Assembly (NCBI GenBank): GCA_021845985.1
Contig: JAJZES010000038.1
Span: forward strand, 1-64,000
DNA: 64,000 nucleotides
From: Pseudomonadota bacterium
Lineage (GTDB): Bacteria > Pseudomonadota > Alphaproteobacteria > Acetobacterales > Acetobacteraceae
Reading direction: 5' to 3'
The position numbers were made by a program, and so were the translations under genes. Positions within the stretch are counted from its first letter, which is position 1. Each line of letters begins with the position of its first letter. The notes below the pieces were generated by a model. That model was not told the origin of the DNA, did not search any database, and saw only the letters and a program-made list of their open reading frames with translations. Positions 1-9,896 of the stretch are shown piece by piece.

Positions 1-138
1 TGGGTCGTCGAACGCTTCTTCGCCTGGATCAACCGAAACAGACGGCTGGCCAAGGACTTCGAAGCCACAATCGAGTCCGTCGAGGCCTTCCTCTACGCCG
101 CCTCAAGCGTGCTGCTGCTACGACGCCTGGCTCGTTGA
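1..138 (+). pseudogene. 3' end of an IS5/IS4-type DDE transposase (truncated by the window edge)
   Basis: Frame 1 is open from base 1 and ends at TGA 136-138. The peptide begins WVVERFFAWINRNRRLAKDF and ends LLLRRLAR. The WVVERFxAWxxRxRRLxKDFE pattern, with its C-terminal catalytic Glu context, is typical of the end of IS5-family (IS427-like) DDE transposases. Only about 45 residues are inside the window, so it cannot be said whether the whole gene is intact upstream. It would catalyse cut-and-paste movement of its own element. It reads toward the 3' end of zwf, so the element lies just downstream of that operon. Confidence 0.8.
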
Positions 139-165
139 GACACCGTTTCCAAATGGACTCTCAGT
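137..165. mobile_element. Probable right end of the insertion sequence
   Basis: The bases directly after the transposase stop (GAGACACCGTTTCC, then AAATGGACTCTC) resemble the terminal inverted repeats of IS5-family elements, where the transposase ends within a few bases of the repeat. The left end and the target duplication are outside the window, so the exact boundary is a guess. Confidence 0.35.
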
Positions 166-232
166 CCGCTCCTGCTGCGTGGCCTTGAAAGCCGCCATTC
201 TCCTTCCGGCCAATCCCTGCCGCCCCGCCGCC

Positions 233-1714
233 TCAGTCCGCGTCCTCTTCGTACCACGTCCGCCCGTCGCGCTCGATCAGCGCGATGGCCGCGGAGGGGC
301 CCCAGGTGCCGGAGGTGTAGCCGCGCGGGCCGTCGGTGCTGGCGCCCCAGGCGTCCAGGATCGGGTCGATCCAGGTCCACGCCGCCTCCACCTCGTCGCG
401 CCGCATGAACAGCGTCTGGTTGCCGCGCACCACATCCATCAGCAGCCGCTCATAGGCGTCGGGGTTGCGCACGTTGAACACGCTGGCGAAGCTCATATCC
501 AGCGGCACATGCTGCAACCGCATGCCGCCGGGGCCGGGGTCTTTGATCATCAGCCACAGTTTTACGCCCTCGTTGGGCTGCAGCCGGATCACCAGCCGGT
601 TGGTGCCGATCGGGCCGGCGCCGCCGTCGAACACCGAATGCGGGATCGGCCGGAACGACACCACGATCTCCGATACCCGGCTCGCCAGCCGCTTGCCGCT
701 GCGCAGGTAGAACGGCACCCCGGCCCAGCGCCAGTTGGCAATCTGTGCCTTCAACGCGACGAACGTCTCGGTGCGGCTCGACGGCGCGCCGAGTTCCTCC
801 AGATAGCCCTTCACCGGCCCGCCGGCCGAGGCGCCGGCGCGATACTGGCCGCGCACCGTCTGCTCCGCCGCCGTCTCCGGCGTCAGCCGCACCAGCGCCT
901 TCAACACTTTCAGCTTCTCGTCGCGCACCGCATCCGCCGCCAGCGAGGTCGGCGGCTCCATCGCCACCAGACACAGCAGCTGCAGCATGTGGTTCTGCAC
1001 CATGTCGCGCAGCGCCCCGGCGGTGTCGTAGTAGCCGGCGCGGCCCTCCACCCCCAGCGTCTCGGCGACGGTGATCTGCACATGGTCGATATGCGCCGAG
1101 TTCCACAGCGGCTCGAACAGCGAATTGGCAAAGCGCAGCGCCATCAGGTTCTGCACCGTCTCCTTGCCGAGATAATGGTCGATGCGATAGACTCGCTCCT
1201 CGGGGAACACCGCGCCGATGGCGTCATTCACCTCGGTTGCCGAGGCGAGGCTTTTGCCGATCGGCTTCTCCACCACCACGCGCGCATTCGCCGTGGCGAG
1301 GCCGAAGCGGCCGATGCGCCCGCAGATCGGGCCGAACAGATCGGGGCTGGTGGCGAGATAGAACACCCGCACCCGGTCCGGCTGGTCGGCCAGCGCCGCG
1401 GCGAGGTCTTCCCAGCCGTCATCGCCGTCCGCCTGCACCGGGACATAGCCGAGCCGGCCGAGGAAGCGCGGCACCGCGCCGTCGCGCCGGTCCTCCGCCT
1501 CGACATGGGTTTCCAGCCAGCCGCGCGCGAGGTCGCGGTACTCGTTGTCGGAAAGATGCCGGCGGGAGGCGCCGATGATGCGCGCGCGCTGCGGAATCTG
1601 CCCCGCCTCGTCGCGGTGAAACAGCGCCGGGATCAGCTTGCGCGCGGCCAGGTCGCCGGTGGCGCCGAACACGACGATGTCGAAGGCATCGACGACGATG
1701 ACTCGCGCAACCAT
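233..1714 (-). CDS. zwf: Glucose-6-phosphate 1-dehydrogenase
   Basis: Oxidises glucose 6-phosphate to 6-phosphogluconolactone with NADP+, the entry to the oxidative pentose phosphate and Entner-Doudoroff routes; cytoplasmic. The 493-aa product has the nucleotide-binding GATGDLAARKLIPAL at residues 17-31, VVVEKPIG near 147 and the catalytic RIDHYLGKE at 177-185; length matches the family (about 490). The ORF track extends to 1840, but ATG 1714 is preceded by AAGGAG at good spacing and the upstream extension is low-complexity Arg-rich, so 1714 is preferred. It is the last gene of the ROK/sugar ABC operon, 85 bp behind the binding protein gene, which suggests that imported sugar is fed to this dehydrogenase. 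Family assignment is firm; the operon role is inference. Confidence 0.96.
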   Translation of the reverse strand: MVARVIVVDAFDIVVFGATGDLAARKLIPALFHRDEAGQIPQRARIIGASRRHLSDNEYRDLARGWLETHVEAEDRRDGAVPRFLGRLGYVPVQADGDDGWEDLAAALADQPDRVRVFYLATSPDLFGPICGRIGRFGLATANARVVVEKPIGKSLASATEVNDAIGAVFPEERVYRIDHYLGKETVQNLMALRFANSLFEPLWNSAHIDHVQITVAETLGVEGRAGYYDTAGALRDMVQNHMLQLLCLVAMEPPTSLAADAVRDEKLKVLKALVRLTPETAAEQTVRGQYRAGASAGGPVKGYLEELGAPSSRTETFVALKAQIANWRWAGVPFYLRSGKRLASRVSEIVVSFRPIPHSVFDGGAGPIGTNRLVIRLQPNEGVKLWLMIKDPGPGGMRLQHVPLDMSFASVFNVRNPDAYERLLMDVVRGNQTLFMRRDEVEAAWTWIDPILDAWGASTDGPRGYTSGTWGPSAAIALIERDGRTWYEEDAD

Positions 1715-1740
1715 GCGGCTCTCCTTGTGTAAACAGGTTC

Positions 1741-1764
1741 GGCGCCGGCCTTGCAGCCGGCGCC
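1741..1764 (-). repeat. Hairpin between the sugar-binding protein gene and zwf
   Basis: GGCGCCGGC / GCCGGCGCC is a perfect 9-bp inverted repeat with a 6-base loop. It lies in the 85-bp gap between the binding-protein stop and zwf. There is no T-run after it on the minus strand, so it looks like a processing, stability or weak attenuation element rather than a strong terminator. Confidence 0.5.
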
Positions 1765-1799
1765 TCCCCCCTTTGTGCTGTCGTCTTGTCGCGGCGGCG

Positions 1800-2735
1800 T
1801 CAGTTGCGGTCCGACGTCCAGCCCTTGTAGCTGCCGACATTGTCGCGCGTCACCAGCTTGCTGTCCATCAGCTGCACCGGATGCTCAAGCGTCTCGCCGT
1901 TCAGCAGCTTGACGCCGGCCTGCACCGCCAGCCGCGCCATCATGAACGGGTCCTGGCTGGCCGAGGCGACGAACTGCGGCGATTTCGCGTCCTTCAGCGC
2001 GGTCTCCGCATCCGGCGCGCCATCGACCGCGGTGATCGGGAAGTTGGTGCGGTGGATCTGCTTGGCCGCCAGCTCCGAGCCGATCGCCTCGGGGTCGTTG
2101 ATGGCGAACACACCGTCAACTTTCTGGAAGCGCGTCAGCAGCGACTGCATCACCGCCAGACCGCCGTCGCGCGAGCCCTTGGCGTCCTGATCCGACGACA
2201 GGATCTTGATGCTGGTCTTGGCGATCACGTCCTTGCAGCCCTTCACCCGGTCGATCACCGAGGAAACCTGCGGGCCGTTGACGATGATCATGTCGCCCTT
2301 GCCGCCCATCTTGTCGGCGAGGTACTGGCAGGCCACTTCGCCGGCCTGGACGTTGTTGGTCGTCACCGTGGCATCGGCGCCCTTGGCCGCGGTATCGACC
2401 GCCACCACCTTGATGCCGGCCGCCTGGGCGCGGCGGATCGCCGGCTCGATGGCGTTCGGATCGCCGGGGTTGAGCAGGATCAGATCGACGCCGGCGGCGA
2501 TGAAGTTGTCGATCTGGGTGTTCTGCTTGCCGAGGTCGTAGTCATAACCGACCGTCAGCACCTTGACGTTCGGATTGGTCTTCTTGGCCTCGAACTCGGC
2601 GCCCTTGGCGAGGGCGATGAAGAACGGGTTGCCCATCGAGCCGAGCGAAATGCCGATCGACTTGAGCTCCTTCGCCGAGGCGACGTTGACACTGAGTGCC
2701 AGCACGACGCCCGTCATCAGAATCTTCTTCAGCAT
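1800..2735 (-). CDS. Sugar ABC transporter periplasmic binding protein (ribose/xylose-type)
   Basis: Captures a monosaccharide or polyol in the periplasm and delivers it to the permease encoded upstream. The 311-aa product has a Sec signal (MLKKILMTGVVLALSVNVASA, cleavage after VASA) and a type I periplasmic binding fold (Peripla_BP_4-like). Family landmarks are GISLGSMGNPFF near the start of the mature protein, TTNNVQAG, IAINDPEAIG-like FAINDPEAIG and ITAVDGAPDA. ATG 2735 is chosen over ATG 2744 because AGGGGG is about 9 bases from 2735 but abuts 2744. It follows the permease gene by 74 bp, a gap that contains a strong hairpin. The substrate cannot be read from sequence; the neighbouring ROK regulator and zwf point to a hexose-like sugar or polyol. 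Confidence 0.92.
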   Translation of the reverse strand: MLKKILMTGVVLALSVNVASAKELKSIGISLGSMGNPFFIALAKGAEFEAKKTNPNVKVLTVGYDYDLGKQNTQIDNFIAAGVDLILLNPGDPNAIEPAIRRAQAAGIKVVAVDTAAKGADATVTTNNVQAGEVACQYLADKMGGKGDMIIVNGPQVSSVIDRVKGCKDVIAKTSIKILSSDQDAKGSRDGGLAVMQSLLTRFQKVDGVFAINDPEAIGSELAAKQIHRTNFPITAVDGAPDAETALKDAKSPQFVASASQDPFMMARLAVQAGVKLLNGETLEHPVQLMDSKLVTRDNVGSYKGWTSDRN

Positions 2736-2766
2736 ACTGTCCATCCCCCTGGAGCGTGATTGAACC

Positions 2767-2802
2767 CTGCGCGCGCGGCGGTCCAGGAAGCCGCGCGCGC
2801 AG
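2767..2802 (-). repeat. 13-bp perfect hairpin between permease and binding-protein genes
   Basis: CTGCGCGCGCGGC and GCCGCGCGCGCAG form a 13-bp GC stem with a 10-base loop. In transcription order it follows the permease stop and precedes the binding-protein start. Such hairpins in binding-protein operons are known to give different mRNA stability to the flanking cistrons; that role here is inference. No T-run follows it. Confidence 0.55.
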
Positions 2803-2809
2803 ATCCGTG

Positions 2810-3825
2810 TCAGGTGCGGGCCGAGCCGCGCAGCCGGTAGCGATCGAGCGCCACCGCGCCGATGATCACCGCACCCTTGATGATGTACTGCCAGACATCG
2901 GTGACGCCGAGCAGGATCAGCCCGTTGGTCAGCACGGCGATGATCAGCGCGCCGATCAGCGTGCCCCAGATGCTGCCGATGCCGCCAACGAAGCTGGTGC
3001 CGCCGAGAATCACCGCGGCGATGGCGTCAAGTTCGTAGGACTGGCCGAGCTGCAATCCGTTGGCGGCATAGAGCCGCGCCGCCTGCATCACCCCGCCAAG
3101 CCCGGCCAGCAGCCCCGAGGCGCCATAGACGAACAGCAGAACCGCCCAGACCTTGATGCCAGAAAGTCGCGCCGCGTTCTCGTTGCCACCGACGGCATAG
3201 ATGTGCACGCCGAGCACGGTGCGCCGCAGGATCAGCCACGAGCCGAGAATGACCAGAAAGGCAATGACGATCAGCCACGACACCGACACCGGACCGATGG
3301 TCAGCGAGCCGTTGCCGATGAAGGCAAACGGCAGGTCGGCGTTGAATACCGTGGTGTCGTTGCCGAGCAGACGGGCGAAGCCGCGCACCGCGGTCAGCGA
3401 GCCGAGGGTGACGATGAACGGCGGCAGCCGCAGGAAGGCGATCAGCGCACCGTTGCCCAGGCCGATCAGCAAACCCATCAGCAGGGCGGCGGGAATGCCG
3501 AGATCGCCGAGACCCTGCGAGACGATCAGCCCGATCATCGCCGCGGCGGCGAGGATCGACCCGACCGACAGGTCGATGCCGCCGGTCAGGATGACGAACG
3601 TCATGCCCGCCGCCAGCACCGCGTTGACCGAGGCCTGCTGAGCCACGATCGACAGGTTCTGAAAGGTCAGGAAGCGGCCTTCGCCGGTCAGATAGATGCC
3701 GCCGACCTGGACCAGTACGCCGAGGATGATCAGCACCGGCAGCATGCCGACAGAGCGCACGAGGGCGCGCATCTGCGCCCGGCCCGCGCGCTGGCCAGAG
3801 GGTTGGGCGCCGCCCGTGGTGTTGC

Positions 3826-3829
<4 letters not shown>
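2810..3829 (-). CDS. Sugar ABC transporter permease (RbsC-like)
   Basis: Inner-membrane channel subunit of the sugar importer formed with the ATPase (3826-5373) and binding protein (1800-2735). The 339-aa product has a short hydrophilic N-terminus and then many hydrophobic segments. It carries the family hallmark [10 protein letters not shown] at 82-91 and the cytoplasmic-loop segment [12 protein letters not shown]. Its start overlaps the ATPase stop by four bases (ATGA), which implies translational coupling and a fixed start. Length fits the BPD_transp_2 family. It ends 74 bp before the binding-protein gene. Confidence 0.94.
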
Positions 3830-5356
<1,527 letters not shown>

Positions 5357-5373
<17 letters not shown>

Positions 5374-6595
5374 AGGCGCCTCCCTGGCGGTTCGGGTCGC
5401 GCTGCATCCCGGCGCTGCCGCCGGGACCGAAGGTCAGGAACAGCGGCAGCGTTGCCGCCCCGACCGCGCCGGCCATGGCCCCGAAACTGCCGCGCAGCAG
5501 GGCAGGGGGCTGCGCCGCCTCGGCCGCCGTGGCGGCAAGGCGGGTTGCGGTGCGCTCGATCAGCCGATCGAGCAGCGGCGCCGACAGATCGCCGTCGATC
5601 ACCACCAGCTTGACGTCGAGCAGCGCGCGCGCCGCCAGCAACGGATCGGCCAGCGCATCGGCGCAGTCGTCGAGCCATTCATCCACCGCGGCGCTGCGCC
5701 GCGGCGCGTCGATCGCCGCCGGCGGCTCGCCGCGGGCGCGCAAATGCCGGCGCAGCCCGGCCAGAGAGGCGCGACCGAGCAGAATTTCCCGCCCGTCGGC
5801 TGCGCGCGGCACGCTGGCCAGCCGCGACGGACCGACCGGCATCACCGCGATGTCGCCGGCATTGCCGGTGCTGCCGCGGACGCACTGGCCGCCGAGCACC
5901 AGCCCGCCGCCGATCGCCGGGCCGATGAACACATGCAGGAAATCGTCGTGGCTGCGGCCATGGCCGTGGAACAGCTCGGCGATGGCGGCGGCGCTGCCGT
6001 CGTTCTCCTCGATCACCGGCATGCCGCAGGCGCGTTCCAGTTCGGCGGCGAAGGCGACGTGCTCCCAGGGGGCGAAGTCCTCGCGCGCCAGGTCGAGCTT
6101 CTCCAGCCAATGATTGAGCCGATCGGGCCGCGCCACGCCGACGCCGACGATGCGCCGCCGCCGCGCCGCCGGCACCAGGGCGGCGAGCCGGGTGATGTCG
6201 TCGCGGACGATCTCGATGGCGCGCAGCGGCGCCGGCAGCAGATGGTCGTGGGTGAGATGCGCCAGCACGGTGCCGGACAGATCGGTCAGCGCGGTTTCGA
6301 TGCGCATGCGGTCGAGCCGGACGCCGATGGCATAAGCGCCGCGCGGATCGAGTTCCAGCATCGTCGCCGGCTGGCCGCGCTGGCCGCCATGCTTCTTGCC
6401 GAGCGTGCGGACCAGCCCGTCTTGTTCGAGATGCTTGATGATCTGCCCGACCGCGGTGTTGGTCAGCCCGGCGGCGCGCGCCAGATCGGCCCGCGACGCC
6501 TCGCCGAGCCGGCGCAGGCGCTGCAGAATCAACCGCTGGTTGGCGTGCCGGATAAGGACCGACGAGGCCCCCTGACCGGCGCTGCGGACGGGCAT
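5357..6595 (-). CDS. ROK-family transcriptional regulator
   Basis: Likely sugar-responsive repressor of its own operon (ABC transporter and zwf). The 412-aa protein (from ATG 6595) has an N-terminal winged helix ([21 protein letters not shown], then [19 protein letters not shown]) and a ROK domain. The ROK signature is recognisable as [20 protein letters not shown], but the usual zinc site (GEIGH plus the CxCGxxGC cluster) is missing: GDIAVM stands in its place. It is therefore a regulator rather than a sugar kinase. A GTG at 6622 would add nine residues; ATG 6595 has the more typical N-terminus. It is the first gene of the operon and sits 70 bp from a strong promoter, so autoregulation is likely. 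Confidence 0.88.
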
Positions 6596-6639
6596 GGACG
6601 CTACGTTTCCCCCACGCGGCACATCGAGGCGCCGCGCAT

Positions 6640-6672
6640 TTTTTGTTCAATCAGTCTGCTTTAATTAAACAG
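6640..6672 (-). promoter_or_regulatory. AT-rich operator candidate for the ROK operon
   Basis: TTTTGTTCAATCAGTCTG followed by CTTTAATTAAAC is strikingly AT-rich in this GC-rich window. It contains the palindrome TTAATTAA and spans the -10 and transcription start region of the promoter at 6664-6691. ROK repressors bind such AT-rich sites at their own promoters. The assignment rests on position and composition only. Confidence 0.4.
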
Positions 6673-6691
6673 GGCCGATCCTGGCTGTCAA
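6664..6691 (-). promoter_or_regulatory. Sigma70-type promoter for the ROK/sugar ABC/zwf operon
   Basis: On the minus strand TTGACA (6686-6691) is a perfect -35 box. Sixteen bases later comes TTTAAT (6664-6669), a 5-of-6 match to the -10 consensus. Transcription would start near 6657, about 60 bp before the ROK start. The -35 box overlaps the stop codon of the upstream leftward glycosyltransferase gene. Confidence 0.65.
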
Positions 6692-7626
6692 TCACTCAAA
6701 TGGCTCCCCGCTGCGGCATAAGCGCGGAATGGCCCGTGCAGCCGCGGCGGCAGCAGCCGCAGCGCGTGCGCGGCGAGCAGCAGCACCGCGCGCCGGGCGC
6801 TCGGCCGGCCGGCCAGCGAACGGCGCAGCCAGCCCAGACCCTCGCCGGCCCTGCCGTGGCGGAGCAGTTCGCGGCCGATGATCCAGTCGATCTCCGCCTC
6901 GCTCTGCCGCCGTCGCCCGGCGCCGACCCGGCCGGCAATCGCCGGGTTGGCGAAAATCGCGTCGAGGCAGGGGGTGAGGGCGCTGCGCTCGGTGCCCTGG
7001 CTGAGAATTGCGCTGCCGCCGCGGCGCCGTACATAGAGCAGCGGCGCCGCCCCAGGCACCACCGCGAAACGTCCGATGGCGGCGAGCCGGCACCAGTATT
7101 CCCAGTCCTCGCCATACCGCAGATCGGCGCGGAACATCCCGGCGCGGCGCAGCGCATCGGCGCGGATCAGCATGTGGCCGCCATTGGCAAACAGGTTTTG
7201 CACCACCAAACGGTCGATGATGTCGCCGGCCGGAAACGGGCCGGACTTCTGCGCGACGATGCTGCCACCGTCCTCGCTGGTGAAGCAATAGGCGCCATAG
7301 GCGGCATCGGCGCCGCCGAGGGTGGCGCACATCCGGGCCATCGCGTCCGCCGCCAGCGTGTCGTCGCCGTCGAGAAAGATCACCGCCGCGCCATCGATCG
7401 CGGCGATGCCGCGGTTGCGCGCGGCGGAGACGCCGGCATTCGCCTGCCGGATCAGCCGCAGCCGCGGTTCGTCGAACGCCGCCACGACAGCGGCGGTGTC
7501 GTCGGTCGAGCCGTCGTCGATGACCAGCATCGACCAGTCGCGATGCGTCTGCGCCTGCACCGAGGCGATGGTGGCGCCGATGAAGCGCGCCACGTTCCAG
7601 GCCGGTGTGATCACCGTGATGCGCAT
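6688..7626 (-). CDS. Glycosyltransferase family 2
   Basis: Probably transfers a sugar from a nucleotide donor to a surface glycan; cytoplasmic or membrane-associated. The 312-aa product starts MRITVITPAWNVARF and has the GT-A hallmarks LVIDDGSTDD (about 34-43), NAGVSAARNRGI and the DxD motif in IFLDGDDTLA. A GEDWEYW-like segment follows in the acceptor region. The ORF track begins at 7743, but ATG 7626 has GAGGGAG just upstream and is the family start. It is divergent from another GT2 gene at 7713, with 86 bp between them. Donor and acceptor cannot be told. Confidence 0.9.
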   Translation of the reverse strand: MRITVITPAWNVARFIGATIASVQAQTHRDWSMLVIDDGSTDDTAAVVAAFDEPRLRLIRQANAGVSAARNRGIAAIDGAAVIFLDGDDTLAADAMARMCATLGGADAAYGAYCFTSEDGGSIVAQKSGPFPAGDIIDRLVVQNLFANGGHMLIRADALRRAGMFRADLRYGEDWEYWCRLAAIGRFAVVPGAAPLLYVRRRGGSAILSQGTERSALTPCLDAIFANPAIAGRVGAGRRRQSEAEIDWIIGRELLRHGRAGEGLGWLRRSLAGRPSARRAVLLLAAHALRLLPPRLHGPFRAYAAAGSHLSD

Positions 7627-7712
7627 TGCACACTCCCTCGCGCCGCCCGACTCTAACAGCCCGCCGGCGGCTCTGCCGTCGGGCTGACCGCAACGTGATT
7701 GAGGGATGTCGC

Positions 7713-8699
7713 ATGCAGGTGATCGCCGGCGCCGCCGCCGCACCGGATCGTGCCTATGCCGCCGATGTGGTCATCCTCGCCCTCGACCGGCCCGAGGAGA
7801 CGCTGCAGGCGATCGGCTCGGCGCTGGCGCAAAGCGGGGTGGATCGGCACCTGTTCGTGGTCGATCAGGGATCGCAGCCGGACACCCTGGCCCGTCTCGC
7901 CGCTGCAGTGCAGGGGCGGAGTGATGCGACGCTGGTGCGGCTCGAGCGCAACTGGGGGGTCGCCGGCGGGCGCAACCGCGGCAGCGCGCTCGGCCATGGC
8001 CGGGTCATTGTCGCGCTCGACAACGACGCCGAGTTCGCCGACACGCAGACCCTCGCCCGCGCCGTCGCCGCGCTGGACGCCGACCAGACGGCGGCGGCGC
8101 TGGCCTTCCGCATCGTCGTGTTCGACGGCGGGCAGGACGATCTGTCGTCCTGGGGCTACCCGCACAGTCTGCTGCCGCGGGCCGGGGCGCGCTTTGATGC
8201 CGTCACCTTCGTCGGCGCCGGCCATGCCATCCGCCGCGCCGCCTGGGACGCCGCCGGCGGCTACGACGACGCCCTGTTCTTCTGCTGGGAGGAGTATGAT
8301 TTCTGCCTGCGCGTCATCGCCCGCGGCTGGCGGGTGACCTATCGCGGCGACCTCGTCATCCGCCACAAGGTCAGCCCCGCGCGGCGCTTCGCCTGGTCGG
8401 GGACGCGCTGGTTCTATTTCGTCCGCAACCGCCTCTATATCGGCCGCAAATCGGGCGAGAGCTGGCTCGGCATGGCGCCGCGCATCGGCGCCTATCTGGT
8501 CAAGGGCGCGCGCAACGGCGTGCTGCGTCAGACGCTGCGCGCGCTGCCGGCGGCGTGGCGGCTGTCGCGCTCGGCGCCGGCCACGCCGCTGCCGGCGGCG
8601 GCGCGCGCCTATCTGGCGCAGAACGACGCCGCGCATCGCGGCTCCCCCCTGGCGCGCCTGCGCCGCGAGGTGCTGGCGGCGCTGCCGGGCCGGGCGTGA
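7713..8699 (+). CDS. Glycosyltransferase family 2
   Basis: GT-A fold glycosyltransferase of 328 aa. Landmarks are VVILALDRPEETLQAIGSAL, LFVVDQGS, the donor-site segment NWGVAGGRNRGS, the DxD-type VALDNDAEF and a catalytic-base region FFCWEEYDFCLRV, followed by RHKVSPARRF. The C-terminal 80 residues are basic and Arg-rich. ATG 7713 is preferred over the track start because GAGGG lies about 7 bases before it. It shares a short divergent promoter region with the GT2 gene at 6688-7626, suggesting that both act on the same glycan. Substrate unknown. Confidence 0.88.
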   Translation: MQVIAGAAAAPDRAYAADVVILALDRPEETLQAIGSALAQSGVDRHLFVVDQGSQPDTLARLAAAVQGRSDATLVRLERNWGVAGGRNRGSALGHGRVIVALDNDAEFADTQTLARAVAALDADQTAAALAFRIVVFDGGQDDLSSWGYPHSLLPRAGARFDAVTFVGAGHAIRRAAWDAAGGYDDALFFCWEEYDFCLRVIARGWRVTYRGDLVIRHKVSPARRFAWSGTRWFYFVRNRLYIGRKSGESWLGMAPRIGAYLVKGARNGVLRQTLRALPAAWRLSRSAPATPLPAAARAYLAQNDAAHRGSPLARLRREVLAALPGRA

Positions 8700-8720
8700 G
8701 CGGTGCTGCGGGTCCGGGTT

Positions 8721-9896
8721 TCACTGCTGCGACGGCGCCGCCGAGCCCGGCGGCGGAATCGGCCGCAGCACTGCGTTATCGAGTTTGAACAATGGCGCCA
8801 GGACCGCTTTAGCGGCAGCGGCAGGCGGCCCTCCTGCCCCTGCCCCTGCCCCTGCCGGCGCCGGCACCTGCGCGCACTCATCCGTCTTCAGCTTGTCCGG
8901 GGTTCCGCCCGAGGTCGCGCTCCAGCAGGCGGCAATACCGGCCGGGATGTGCAGCACGACGCTTGCCGCGTCGTTGCCCGGTGTCGCGAAGATGCCGAGC
9001 GCCTGAAAATCGCTGTCGGCGTTGACTTTCACGACCAGCAGGAGAACGACGTCGGCGATCGTATTCAAACCTTTCTGATTAACCTCCGCCGTGAGCGTCT
9101 TCGACGGCTTGGCGATTGAGCCGATGATCTTGAAATCGTCCCCGTCTGCCGGCTTGTTCAGCACCTGCACGACCTGCTGCGTGGCGGCGCCCGGTGCGGC
9201 AGCCACGTTTCCGCCGCTGCCGCTCAGCGTCGCGGAGATCGTCGCCTCGGCAGAGGCCAGCGAGCAATAGCGGTGAATGATCCTGATCCGTGCCACGCTG
9301 GCGCCGTAGGAGAGCTTCGCCGGGTCCGTCGCCGCCACGTCGCGGACAAACTGATCCATGCGAACATAATACGTTTTCTGGATTGCATCGGCGAAATCAC
9401 TGATCGCCGCCTTGGCCAGCAGGTCGCCGTTGATCGCCCCCTTGGCACCCGAACTGATGGCGCTGGCGGCGCTGAGCGCATGCACGGTCGAGAGCGGCGT
9501 GAAGGCGGTGCCGAGCGCGGCGAAACCGCCGCCAAGAATATCGAGCACCGTGTTGCTGGTGCCCTCCCCCTTGGTCAGTTCATCGACAAATTGCCCACAT
9601 TTGTATTCAGATTCCTGAACAATATTGAAGATCTGGTTTTCAAGGTCTGCGTGATAGACAGAAAGTTTGGCGGCAAAGAGCTGATTATTCTCTTCTTTCT
9701 CCAAATTTTCGCGATCCGTCTGGAGTTTCCTGTCGTCTGCAGACAGTGCGCAGGTGTCGCCCCGGTCAGCGGGGTAGCGGGCGTCATCGACACAGAGCGG
9801 AGCCGCACCGACGACGACCTGACCGCCATGGCAAGCTGCCAGCGCCCCGGCAATCATTGCCAGAACAACGAGACGGATCAGCAGCGTTGCTGTCAT
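8721..9896 (-). CDS. Lipoprotein of unknown function
   Basis: No family recognised. The 391-aa product begins with a lipoprotein signal (MTATLLIRLVVLAMIAGALAAC), giving a lipobox LAAC with Cys22, so it should be anchored to a membrane. The mature part has a charged helical stretch (KLQTDRENLEKEENNQ), a Gly/Ala-rich central region (GGGFAALGTAF) and an Ala/Pro/Gly-rich tail encoded partly by a hexanucleotide repeat. ATG 9896 follows AGGAGG by 5 bases; that ribosome-binding site lies inside a perfect 30-bp palindrome. Bases 9590-9740 are clearly lower in GC than the surroundings, which suggests recent acquisition. It converges on the GT2 gene ending at 8699. Confidence 0.75.
   Translation of the reverse strand: MTATLLIRLVVLAMIAGALAACHGGQVVVGAAPLCVDDARYPADRGDTCALSADDRKLQTDRENLEKEENNQLFAAKLSVYHADLENQIFNIVQESEYKCGQFVDELTKGEGTSNTVLDILGGGFAALGTAFTPLSTVHALSAASAISSGAKGAINGDLLAKAAISDFADAIQKTYYVRMDQFVRDVAATDPAKLSYGASVARIRIIHRYCSLASAEATISATLSGSGGNVAAAPGAATQQVVQVLNKPADGDDFKIIGSIAKPSKTLTAEVNQKGLNTIADVVLLLVVKVNADSDFQALGIFATPGNDAASVVLHIPAGIAACWSATSGGTPDKLKTDECAQVPAPAGAGAGAGGPPAAAAKAVLAPLFKLDNAVLRPIPPPGSAAPSQQ
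8833..8856 (-). repeat. Four tandem copies of CCTGCC in the lipoprotein tail
   Basis: Four perfect CCTGCC hexamers run from 8833 to 8856 and encode an Ala/Gly tract near the C-terminus of the lipoprotein. The unit is a multiple of three, so copy-number change would alter tail length without a frameshift. Confidence 0.8.

Noticed and set aside
179-1732. 517-aa plus-strand ORF across zwf
   Set aside because: Antisense shadow of zwf; low-complexity His/Arg/Ala-rich product with no family words, as expected in very GC-rich DNA.
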